36,493 nucleotides of DNA from Candidatus Zipacnadia bacterium. Lineage in GTDB: Bacteria; Armatimonadota; Zipacnadia; Zipacnadales; UBA5352. The DNA is taken from contig JALGVE010000006.1 in assembly GCA_029820045.1 (NCBI GenBank), positions 1 to 36,493 on the forward strand, given 5' to 3'. Both the position numbers and the translations under genes were made by a program. Positions 23,710 through 30,881 of this stretch are shown here, piece after piece (within the stretch, counting starts at the first letter, position 1; each line of letters opens with the position of its first letter). The notes under the pieces were generated by a model. The model was not told the origin of the DNA and searched no databases. It saw only the letters and a list, made by a program, of their open reading frames with translations.

Positions 23710-25974
23710 CTAGTCCGTGGCGAGCGCCTCCTGCAGACGCGCAAGAAGCTCCTTAGCGCCCCTGTAGTCCTTCAGGCGCTTGGCCTCGATCAGTTGGGCA
23801 TACAGGTCGGACGCCTTCGCCTCGGCAGGCAGGCCGCCGATGAGGGCGTTAATCTCGGCGGCACGGAGGACGTCAATGACGGCCCGGACCTTCGCGCGTG
23901 AGGCCTCGATCTCGACCTCGGCGCCATCCTCCAGAATCGTCAGATGGTCGGCGAGCAGGTCCTTGCCCTCCTGCGCCTCAGCCCCCGCTGCTTCGGCGGC
24001 GGCGATGGCCTCCTGCAGCAGGACGGTCTCGGCGTCGGCGATATCATAGGTCCAGGTCATGCGTTTGTGCTCACCGCGCAGGCCGGCGATGAGAACCACG
24101 GTAGGCTGCTCGCGGGACACGGAGACGCTGGCCTCGAACTCCCCCTCGGCCGTCTGTCGTACGCGCTGCCCGTTGACGGTGACCGTCGTTCCCTGCTCCG
24201 CGGCCCCGCGCACTCTCACCGGGCCGGGCGCGAGATATCCTGCCGGCCTCGGCTCCGCCCAGGCAGCCACCAGCGGCGGTTTCCTGGCCTGCAGGATAGC
24301 CGCGAAGACCTGCTCACGAGCCGAGCGCAGCTCGGCGGGGCTCTTCGTGTAGTCCGTGAGAGTGCGGATAATCCCGCGCGCGATGCGCTTGCCGGGCTCC
24401 GTGGGGTCCACCTTGCCCGCGGGTAGGCGGAGCCGCTCTGCCAGCGCCTCTTGCTCCTGCTCGAGCAGCCACAGAAGCTCGAAGTCCTCCACGCCATCGC
24501 GCAGGGCCTCCCAGCGGATGGAACTGTTGGGTCCGTCCTCGCCCGGGTAGACGAGCCAGGCGTCGCCGGGAGGCAGGTCGCCGCGCACGGCCTCCTGATA
24601 CGGCTTGTCTGACCAGCGGTTCGGCCCCCAGTGAAGATAGCCGCGCGCGTCATAGAGGTAGTTCATCCAGTGAAGCAGCCGCGTCTTGATGAGCTGGTAG
24701 TCAATGAAGCGGTTGGCGTACAGGCCTGTTGGGTGGCAGCAGGTGTAAAACCACAGCTCGATCTCGCCGCGTTCCTGCATCGCGGCGAAGCCGTCGTACC
24801 ATTTGTCGAAGTAGCCCAGCTCCGGGCAGTATATCTCCAGCTCGCCGCCGCAGTCGGGGACGTGGATCGCATCCACGCGCCGGAGCTTGGGCGCCGCCTC
24901 GTGGACAATGTGGCTCTTCTCCTTCCAGGATTCCAGGTTGACCGGGATCGGCTCATCGGCGATGTGAATCATCGCGGTGTCAAGCAGACCGCGCTCCTCC
25001 AGGTGGTCCTGCACGGCTCGCACCAGTGCGCGTGTCTTCTCCTCACGCGTGAACTCCCTCGGCTCGGCCCCCTCGCGGAGATTGATCTTCCAGTCGTAAA
25101 AGACCATCTCCTTGGCGTTCCACCCACCGGGCCCGCGGCCGCCAACGTGGCCCAACTCGATGCCCTGGTCAATGCCGGCCTTCAGGAACGTGTCCACGTA
25201 ACGGTCGAAGCGGTCGAAGTCGAAGGTCAGTGTGCCGTCCTTCTCCTGCCAGATCGCGATGAGGCCGAGGCTGACGATGATGGTGTCCTCACCATGCTCG
25301 GCCATGTCGCGGGCGTAGGTCCCGATCAACTTCCAGTGCTCCTCGGACCACGGCTCCACCTTGTACCAGCGGGCGAGGGCGTTGGGGTCGAACCAGTTGG
25401 TCATATGCAGGGGCCGCTTTTCCGGCAGGGTGATGGGATAGACCGTCAGCTTGACCGGGATCTCGGTCTGCTGGTGCGCGCGGACGGTGATAGTGCCCTC
25501 GTACTCGCCGGGCGCGGCGTCCCTGGGGACATGCACCGTGATCCAGACTGCTCGTGTCCTGCCGCCCTCCAGGTCCAGAGGCTCGTAGGGCAGCAGAGGG
25601 TCGGGAATCTCGCAGGGCGCGGGGATAAGTTCCTCTTCCGGAGTGCCCTCCGTGTTCTTCTCGACCGGGATCAGGCCGACGACGTTCAGCGTGAGGTCCT
25701 CGCCCGAAATGCTGCCCGCCTCACCCTCCAAGGGAGAGATAGCGGCGGTCACGCCCTTGACCTCCTGGTCAGCGCGCAGAGCGATCTGAATGCTCTCGTA
25801 CTCACCGCGCGCCGCGATGAGGTCGGCCTGCATGTCGTACTCCGCCGGGCGCGTGGTCTGAGGTAGCATCTTCTCCAGGGTGTCGGGCACCCAGACCTGC
25901 ACCTCGGCACCGGCGCGCGAGACCGCCCACATCAGCAGAAGACACGCTACGGATAGCATCCACGGCTCTTTCAT
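23710..25974 (-). CDS. Secreted DUF4091-family glycoside-hydrolase-like protein
   Basis: A 754-residue exported protein with a signal peptide ending around RAGA-E (22-23). An N-terminal beta-sandwich with AVWITVHVPRDAAPGEYEGT precedes a TIM-barrel-like region with HIADEPIPVN (D340, E341) as a candidate catalytic acid site, then the DUF4091 signature YPGEDGPNSSIRWEALRDGV with EDFELLWLL, a short beta domain and a C-terminal helical region. DUF4091 proteins are linked to glycan breakdown but the reaction is uncertain. The ATG at 25974 overlaps the upstream stop as ATGA, and GGAGGTGAAGG lies ahead of it, so translation is coupled to the carbohydrate-binding gene. A longer open frame to 25995 is less likely. 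Confidence 0.82.
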   Translation of the reverse strand: MKEPWMLSVACLLLMWAVSRAGAEVQVWVPDTLEKMLPQTTRPAEYDMQADLIAARGEYESIQIALRADQEVKGVTAAISPLEGEAGSISGEDLTLNVVGLIPVEKNTEGTPEEELIPAPCEIPDPLLPYEPLDLEGGRTRAVWITVHVPRDAAPGEYEGTITVRAHQQTEIPVKLTVYPITLPEKRPLHMTNWFDPNALARWYKVEPWSEEHWKLIGTYARDMAEHGEDTIIVSLGLIAIWQEKDGTLTFDFDRFDRYVDTFLKAGIDQGIELGHVGGRGPGGWNAKEMVFYDWKINLREGAEPREFTREEKTRALVRAVQDHLEERGLLDTAMIHIADEPIPVNLESWKEKSHIVHEAAPKLRRVDAIHVPDCGGELEIYCPELGYFDKWYDGFAAMQERGEIELWFYTCCHPTGLYANRFIDYQLIKTRLLHWMNYLYDARGYLHWGPNRWSDKPYQEAVRGDLPPGDAWLVYPGEDGPNSSIRWEALRDGVEDFELLWLLEQEQEALAERLRLPAGKVDPTEPGKRIARGIIRTLTDYTKSPAELRSAREQVFAAILQARKPPLVAAWAEPRPAGYLAPGPVRVRGAAEQGTTVTVNGQRVRQTAEGEFEASVSVSREQPTVVLIAGLRGEHKRMTWTYDIADAETVLLQEAIAAAEAAGAEAQEGKDLLADHLTILEDGAEVEIEASRAKVRAVIDVLRAAEINALIGGLPAEAKASDLYAQLIEAKRLKDYRGAKELLARLQEALATD

Positions 25975-26777
25975 TTCGCCTTCACCTCCACGCAAGTAAC
26001 GTCGGAGCTTTCAAGGTCGTCTTCATCCACGGCCACCACCGCGAAGTGCGTCTTACCGGTCGCGCCCGGTAGGTCTGCTATCTCAACGGATCGCGCGTCC
26101 GCCGGCAGCCAGGCCGCAGCCTGCATGAGGGCGACACTATCGAAGGGTTCCTCTGCCGCATAGATACGGTAGTACGCGACCGAGGGTGGCGCCTGATAAT
26201 CATCCCAGACAAGCTCTTGCCCCCTCGCCTGAACCACCACCGGCGGAGGGGGAAGGGCCAGGCGCACCTCTACGTCGTCGAACCAGACCTGTCCGTCATT
26301 GTCAGCGCTGGTGGCGCACATGATCTTGGCGTAAGCAGTGCCCTCGGGCGCATAGATGACCTTCGAGAGGCGCGTCCACTCCCGGGGGACCTCCTCGGCC
26401 CAGAACCTGCCGGCCAGGTGTGTGTTCTCGGCGTTCCAGAACTCGATCAGGGGACCCGCGCGCGCCGCGCCCATGTTCTCGCCCTTCATCCAGCAACTCA
26501 CGCGGTACTTCGCTGCCGCCTGGACCTTGAGAGGGCTCTGGATGGCGAGGCCGCGGCTACCTTCGCCGTCAATACGCAGGCAGGCCTTGCCCGAGTGGGC
26601 CACGCTCTCGTCTATTACACCCGGGCTGGCGCGCTTGGGGTCGTTCCTGGCGTACCAGTCGTTTATCAACCCCCAACCCGTCGCGCCCTCCTCGAAGCCG
26701 GGATTCGCCACCACGTTCTCTTGGGCGAGCGCGGCCGGGGCGATGGATAGGGCGAAGGCGACGGTCAGTATAATCAT
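25971..26777 (-). CDS. Secreted carbohydrate-binding and FN3-like protein
   Basis: A 268-residue exported protein with a clear signal peptide MIILTVAFALSIAPAALAQ. Residues from about 20 form a CBM4/9-like jelly roll: NVVANPGFEEGATGW at the start, SCWMKGEN in the middle and GQVWFDDVEVRL at the end. After a Pro-rich linker a fibronectin-III-like domain closes the protein. GGAGAG lies eight bases before the ATG at 26777; the open frame reaching 26933 is a shadow of upstream repeat sequence. The stop overlaps the DUF4091 start, so the two are made together and probably act on the same polysaccharide. Confidence 0.8.
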   Translation of the reverse strand: MIILTVAFALSIAPAALAQENVVANPGFEEGATGWGLINDWYARNDPKRASPGVIDESVAHSGKACLRIDGEGSRGLAIQSPLKVQAAAKYRVSCWMKGENMGAARAGPLIEFWNAENTHLAGRFWAEEVPREWTRLSKVIYAPEGTAYAKIMCATSADNDGQVWFDDVEVRLALPPPPVVVQARGQELVWDDYQAPPSVAYYRIYAAEEPFDSVALMQAAAWLPADARSVEIADLPGATGKTHFAVVAVDEDDLESSDVTCVEVKAK

Positions 26778-26978
26778 GTTCACCACTCTCCATTCGGACC
26801 GCGGACCAGCAACTAACGACGGCCTCACCCCTGAGACCGCTTCCACCTTCGCCCCCCAGAGCGGGGCTACGGCGGACAAGGCGCGGTCTCTTTCCCCTCC
26901 CCCTCGCAAACGACGGCTCGGGAGAGGGGCCAACGACGGCGGAGGGTTCGCGCACTCTGGATGCTGCCCAGGTGAGCG

Positions 26979-27060
26979 CTAGAGGCTGTTTCAAGACCTA
27001 CCGTAGGGCGGGCTTCCAGCCCGCCAATGCCCTTCGGCGGGGTTATGAAACAGCTTCTAG
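26979..27060. repeat. 82-bp element with 15-bp terminal inverted repeats
   Basis: CTAGAGGCTGTTTCA (26979-26993) and TGAAACAGCTTCTAG (27046-27060) are inverted copies with one mismatch. Inside is the family palindrome GTAGG plus GGCGGGCT/AGCCCGCC (27007-27014 with 27018-27025, loop TCC). The right end supplies the stop codon of the cupin gene (complement 27057-27059). It has the look of a miniature mobile element but no obvious target duplication. Confidence 0.6.
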
Positions 27061-27410
27061 TGTTCCGTCGCTGGGCCGTTGGGCACTATGCAGAGCATCT
27101 CGACTACCTCGTGGCCGGTGTTGCGGAACTGATGGCGCTCGTCGGGCGGGATGAAGATCGCGTTGTCCGACGCAAAGGGCACGGGGCCGTCATCGAGGAG
27201 CACCTTGCCCTCGCCGCGCACGATATACACTTCGTGCTCCCAGGGATGCTCGTGGAAGGGCGTATGCCCACCGGGCGCGATCACGAACCGCCGCATGGCG
27301 AAGTTCGGCGCGCCGAGGCTCTCGTCTATCAGCCACTGGATGGTCACGCCCTGGGCTCCATCGCCTTCGACCTCGGTCTGTTCGAACTCATGCGCATCCA
27401 GGATGAGCAT
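27057..27410 (-). CDS. Small single-domain cupin protein
   Basis: A 117-residue beta-barrel cupin. Motif 1 is GGHTPFHEHPWEHEVYIVRG with likely metal ligands H53, H55 and E60; motif 2 is IPPDERHQFRNTG with H93. Single cupins of this type bind a metal and act as isomerases, dioxygenases or sensors of small polar compounds; the substrate is unknown. GAGGTGG lies six bases before the ATG. The last codons run into the 82-bp repeat element, so the C-terminus (VPNGPATEH) may have been reset by that insertion. It is divergent from the URO-D-family gene, with 147 bases between the starts. Confidence 0.88.
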   Translation of the reverse strand: MLILDAHEFEQTEVEGDGAQGVTIQWLIDESLGAPNFAMRRFVIAPGGHTPFHEHPWEHEVYIVRGEGKVLLDDGPVPFASDNAIFIPPDERHQFRNTGHEVVEMLCIVPNGPATEH

Positions 27411-27557
27411 TGCCTACCACCTCATTTGGTGTGCTTCGACCGCGAGTCATTTCGGCATCGGGGCGCGTTCTCCTTGTCGGATTGAGCAGGTCGGGGACCG
27501 TGCAAACGCGAAGAAAGACACGGCGGACGAGCGGACTTCGCCTTGAGGACAGATCCT

Positions 27558-28526
27558 ATGACTGAAGAGATGACTCCCCGCGAGAAGATGATTGTCGCCC
27601 TTGAGGGCGGTACCCCGCCGGGGCTGCCGCCACACTTTGAGTTGGTCTTCAAGCGCTGCGAGGAGTTCGTCGGGCGCAAACGCCTCGAGCGCGCCGACCT
27701 GGAGGGCATTGAGGGCGCCGAGCGGCAACGCCTCCTGCGCGAGAACGCGAAGATGTGGGCGGAGGTCTACGAGCGCCTTGACTGGGCGGTCTGCACCGGC
27801 TTCCACGGGCTCGACATCGAGGACCAGCTCCGGTCCTTCGACTACTTCCGCGACCTCCTCGGTGACCGCATCATGCTCGCCGGCTTCGCCGACGGCACCT
27901 ACGCCATCCCCAGCGGCAAGAACATGACGGAGCAGATCGTCTACTTCTTCGAGCGCAAGCAGGAGGCGCTCGATGAGCAGTCCCAGCGCGTGGATGACAA
28001 CCTTGCGAACGTCCGGCGCTTCGTGGAGGGTGGCGTCGAGGTCATCCTGATGTGCGCCGACTACTGCTTCAATGATGGGCCGTTCCTGTCGCCGAACATG
28101 TTCGCCGAGTACATCACGCCGTATCTTCAGCGCGCGGTCGAGGGCATCCAGGACGCGGGCGCCTACGCCATCAAGCACACCGACGGCGACATCATGCCCA
28201 TCCTCGACCAGCTCGTCTCAACCGGCATTGACGGGCTGCACTCACTCGACCCGATGGCGGGCGTGGACATCGCCGAGGTCAGAGAGCTGGTGGGGCCGGA
28301 CCTCTGCCTGTGCGGGAACGTCAACTGCGCGCTGGTTCATGCCGGGACGCCGGAGGAGGTGCGTGAGAGCGCCATCTATTGCCTGGAGCATGGTGGCGTG
28401 GACAACGGCGCGTACGTCTTTTGCACCAGCAACTGCATCTTCGAGGGAGTGCCGCTGGAGAACTACTTCGCCATGCTCAAGGCCCGCGAGGATTACGGGG
28501 GCCCCGGCGAGGAGCACAATGTCTGA
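27558..28526 (+). CDS. Uroporphyrinogen decarboxylase (URO-D) family protein
   Basis: A 322-residue TIM-barrel protein of the URO-D/MtaA superfamily. Visible features are a YAIKHTDGD segment (H207, D209), the GNVN box (253-256, usually GNVD), GTPEEVRE and a C-terminal GAYVFCTSNCIFEGVPLENY. True HemE has an N-terminal RxPxWxMRQAGR motif, which is absent here. Zinc methyltransferases of the MtaA type use HxC and a later Cys; here HxD with C293 is seen. It is therefore probably a methyl- or group-transfer enzyme or a sugar-linked paralogue and not a haem enzyme. GAGGA lies eight bases before the ATG at 27558. It overlaps the next gene by eight bases. Confidence 0.82.
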   Translation: MTEEMTPREKMIVALEGGTPPGLPPHFELVFKRCEEFVGRKRLERADLEGIEGAERQRLLRENAKMWAEVYERLDWAVCTGFHGLDIEDQLRSFDYFRDLLGDRIMLAGFADGTYAIPSGKNMTEQIVYFFERKQEALDEQSQRVDDNLANVRRFVEGGVEVILMCADYCFNDGPFLSPNMFAEYITPYLQRAVEGIQDAGAYAIKHTDGDIMPILDQLVSTGIDGLHSLDPMAGVDIAEVRELVGPDLCLCGNVNCALVHAGTPEEVRESAIYCLEHGGVDNGAYVFCTSNCIFEGVPLENYFAMLKAREDYGGPGEEHNV

Positions 28527-29805
28527 GGGGACGGCCGCGCAGAAGGCGGCCCTGCTCTTTCGACGCCGGTCCGTACTCTTCAGCCTCGCCATGCTGGCGG
28601 CCATCTGGGGAGCGCGGTGGGCGTTTCGAGATGGCCTGACGCCGCCAGACCGCTCCCTCAGCGCACAAGAGGACTGCGACGTCGTGATGCTCAAGAAGGG
28701 CATAGACGCCAGTCCTCGCCTGCGCGACACGGGTAAGTGGTGGACCGGCTACTGGATCGGCTGCAATCCGTTCTGGCGACCCCTGTCGAGCTACGGCTTC
28801 TGGTTAATGTGGAAGGTGTTCGGGTGGGAACACCACGACCGGTTCGTGCTGGTCACCGCGGTGTGTCACGTAGCCGCATGCGCCCTGCTCTTCCTCCTGG
28901 TCGAGGGCATAACAGGGAGAAGCGCGCTGGCGCTGCTTTCGCTGGTCCTGCTGAACGTCCGCATCCCCCTGCGCTATCTCTCCCTCCTGACGAGCTCGCC
29001 GGGCCTCGGGGGAGTCAGCCGCTGGGTCTACATCCCCGACGTGTGGCTGGCGATGTGCGTAATACCAGCGCTGCTGATGGCATGGCGCGGGCGGCTGTGG
29101 TGGGCGATCGTGCTCGCTTCGATGGCCGCTATGTTCAAAGAGACCGGCTTCATGGCCTTCCCCCTAGTGATCCTGTTCTACTGGTGGCGATGGCGGCGGC
29201 TGCATAAGGCCTTCTGGGCTCTGGCGGGCGTTGCCGCGCTGCTGGCGACCGCAAAGCTCGTGGGCGTCGGGCCCGGCTGGATACTGGGCTCCAACAAGTA
29301 TCTGTGGGTGAGAATGTTCCGCTTCGCAGCCGGGCGCCTGGTGAACACCCTCACCACGCCGCACTTCCCGTGGGGCATTGCTGGTATTGGGATTGCGGTG
29401 TCACTGATCGGCTGGCGCAACCGCTGGACGCGCTACGGGGCCATCCCTGCTGCCATTCTCGTGGCTTCGCTCTGGGTCTGGTGGCATGCCCAGGGCTTCG
29501 GGGATCAGATCAGTCTCGGTGTCGCGTTTACCGCCGTCATGCACTGGCCGTACATATTGGGCACCGGCCTGGCGTGCGCTGTCTGGCTGGCGTGTGCCTA
29601 CGCTGGAGTCAGGGGGGCCGACAGATCTCTCATCATTCTACTTGTCCTTGGGCACCTCTTGGTCGGGCTGCCAGCCACCGTGGCCCCGCAGGCGGGCGCG
29701 CGCTCGTTCTACACGGCCTCGATGCTCGCAAGCGCGGTCTCGGCGTTGTGCGTATGGTCGTTGCCCGCTCTGTTCGTTACCCGCGCACCTGTCAATCGTC
29801 GGTGA
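28519..29805 (+). CDS. GT-C-like polytopic membrane protein
   Basis: A 428-residue membrane protein with roughly ten to twelve hydrophobic helices. Two features match GT-C glycosyltransferases of the GT39/TMTC kind: WRPLSSYGFWLMWKVFGWEH (86-105) before the second helix, and a KETGF motif (207-211) in the pattern of small residues, KE and then a helix. An acidic SAQEDCD (48-54) lies in the first outer loop, where GT-C enzymes keep catalytic acids. It may transfer a sugar from a polyprenyl-phosphate donor to an exported acceptor. The assignment is by pattern only. The ATG lies within the last codons of the URO-D-family gene, in another frame. Confidence 0.62.
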   Translation: MSEGTAAQKAALLFRRRSVLFSLAMLAAIWGARWAFRDGLTPPDRSLSAQEDCDVVMLKKGIDASPRLRDTGKWWTGYWIGCNPFWRPLSSYGFWLMWKVFGWEHHDRFVLVTAVCHVAACALLFLLVEGITGRSALALLSLVLLNVRIPLRYLSLLTSSPGLGGVSRWVYIPDVWLAMCVIPALLMAWRGRLWWAIVLASMAAMFKETGFMAFPLVILFYWWRWRRLHKAFWALAGVAALLATAKLVGVGPGWILGSNKYLWVRMFRFAAGRLVNTLTTPHFPWGIAGIGIAVSLIGWRNRWTRYGAIPAAILVASLWVWWHAQGFGDQISLGVAFTAVMHWPYILGTGLACAVWLACAYAGVRGADRSLIILLVLGHLLVGLPATVAPQAGARSFYTASMLASAVSALCVWSLPALFVTRAPVNRR

Positions 29806-29920
29806 CAGCCGACAAGGTGAGCGATCACTCCTGGGAGAACTACTCTGTTAGGCTCCTTCCGCAAGTAACGCGAAGGTTCGACCTGCGGGAACGACGGTCA
29901 ACCATGTGAGGTGCGCGCAG

Positions 29921-30793
29921 ATGAACCACGCCGGAACGAAGTCCATCATCTTCGACACAGACATAGGGAGCGATATTGACGACGCCTACGCGCTGGCGCT
30001 CATACTCAGCAGCGAAGAGCTGCGGCTGGAGGCGGTCACCGTCGTCAGCGGCGACGTCCACCAGCGCGCGCAGATTGCGGCGAAGATGCTGCACCTGGCG
30101 GGCCGCGATGAGGTGCCGGTGGCGTTGGGCGTGCCGGGCGACAAGGGCGTCAACCAGGCGCCCTGGGCCGAGGGTTTTGACCATGAGCCGGACCCGCGGC
30201 CCGCGCCGGAACTGCTGGTGGAGATCATCAGCGCTCGTCCCTGCGAGATCACGCTGGTGGCTGTGGGGCCACTGAGCAACGTGGCGGCGGCGCTGGAGCT
30301 GCGGCCGGAGTTGGCGCAGGAGGTCGCCGAGATCGTGCTGATGGGCGGGGGCGTGTACACCGGCTACGCTCGCAGCCTGGAGCCGGTCCCGGAGTACAAC
30401 ATTCGCGCGGATGTATCGGCGGCGCAGAGGGTCTTTGAGAGCGGCGCGCCCATCGTGGTCGCGGGGCTGGAGGCGACGGCGGTGTTGCAGCTTGAGCGCC
30501 ATCGGCAGGAGCGCATGGCGGCCTGCGGCCTGCCTCTGACAAAGGCGCTGACGGAGCTGCTGGAGGTCTGGCCCAACGAGACGCCGACGCTCTTCGACCC
30601 GATGGCGGTGGCGCTGGCGCTGGACGAGACCCTCTGCGACCTGGAGCCGACCTGCGTGCGGGTTGACGACGAGGGGCTGACGGTGCTCTGCGACGACAGG
30701 CGAACCTGCCGCCTCGCTCTGCGCCCGAAGGTGGATCGCTTTTTCTCGCTCTACATGGACAAGGTGCTATCGGGCGCAGCCTCAGCGGGATGA
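29921..30793 (+). CDS. Inosine-uridine nucleoside hydrolase family protein
   Basis: A 290-residue nucleoside N-ribohydrolase fold. Calcium-site residues appear in DTDIGSDIDDAYAL (12-25), then VAVGPLSN, MGGGV, the substrate segment PEYNIRADVSAA (157-168) and D226 in LFDPMAVA. These enzymes split nucleosides to ribose and base; some relatives handle other N-ribosides. The ATG at 29921 has GAGGTG seven bases upstream; a GTG at 29906 is also in frame. The stop TGA lies inside an ATGAGACGGCATA repeat element. Its placement before the PL26-like gene suggests co-transcription but not a shared pathway. Confidence 0.9.
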   Translation: MNHAGTKSIIFDTDIGSDIDDAYALALILSSEELRLEAVTVVSGDVHQRAQIAAKMLHLAGRDEVPVALGVPGDKGVNQAPWAEGFDHEPDPRPAPELLVEIISARPCEITLVAVGPLSNVAAALELRPELAQEVAEIVLMGGGVYTGYARSLEPVPEYNIRADVSAAQRVFESGAPIVVAGLEATAVLQLERHRQERMAACGLPLTKALTELLEVWPNETPTLFDPMAVALALDETLCDLEPTCVRVDDEGLTVLCDDRRTCRLALRPKVDRFFSLYMDKVLSGAASAG

Positions 30794-30820
30794 GACGGCA
30801 TAACCGGCCCCCAAGGGCCG
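30790..30820. repeat. ATGAGACGGCATA-type palindromic element, copy 2
   Basis: ATGAGACGGCATA (30790-30802) is followed by the hairpin CGGCCC/GGGCCG (30805-30810 with 30815-30820) around CCAA. The element supplies the stop of the nucleoside hydrolase gene. Copy 1 is at 23314-23356; only the leader and the CCAAGGG centre are shared, while the stem sequence differs. Confidence 0.55.
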
Positions 30821-30881
30821 TGCGCATAGGACAGCGAACCTACCGAAGTGTGCAATGCCAACGCTGAACGAGGTGGATAGC

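Noticed and set aside
23182-23901. Frames on both strands with a repeated 14-residue unit in the tandem repeat region
   Set aside because: A 42-base repeat keeps all frames open. The proteins are low-complexity, overlap the end of the DUF4091 gene and have no ribosome site.
26800-26940. Three AACGACGG copies and a CCCCTC/GAGGGG pair upstream of the CBM gene
   Set aside because: The repeats are short and irregularly spaced and the pairing is loose. I could not separate this from chance in GC-rich DNA or from decayed repeat elements.
27558-28526. Annotation of this gene as hemE
   Set aside because: The N-terminal RxPxWxMRQAGR region of haem-pathway uroporphyrinogen decarboxylase is absent and the protein is short; only the superfamily can be supported.
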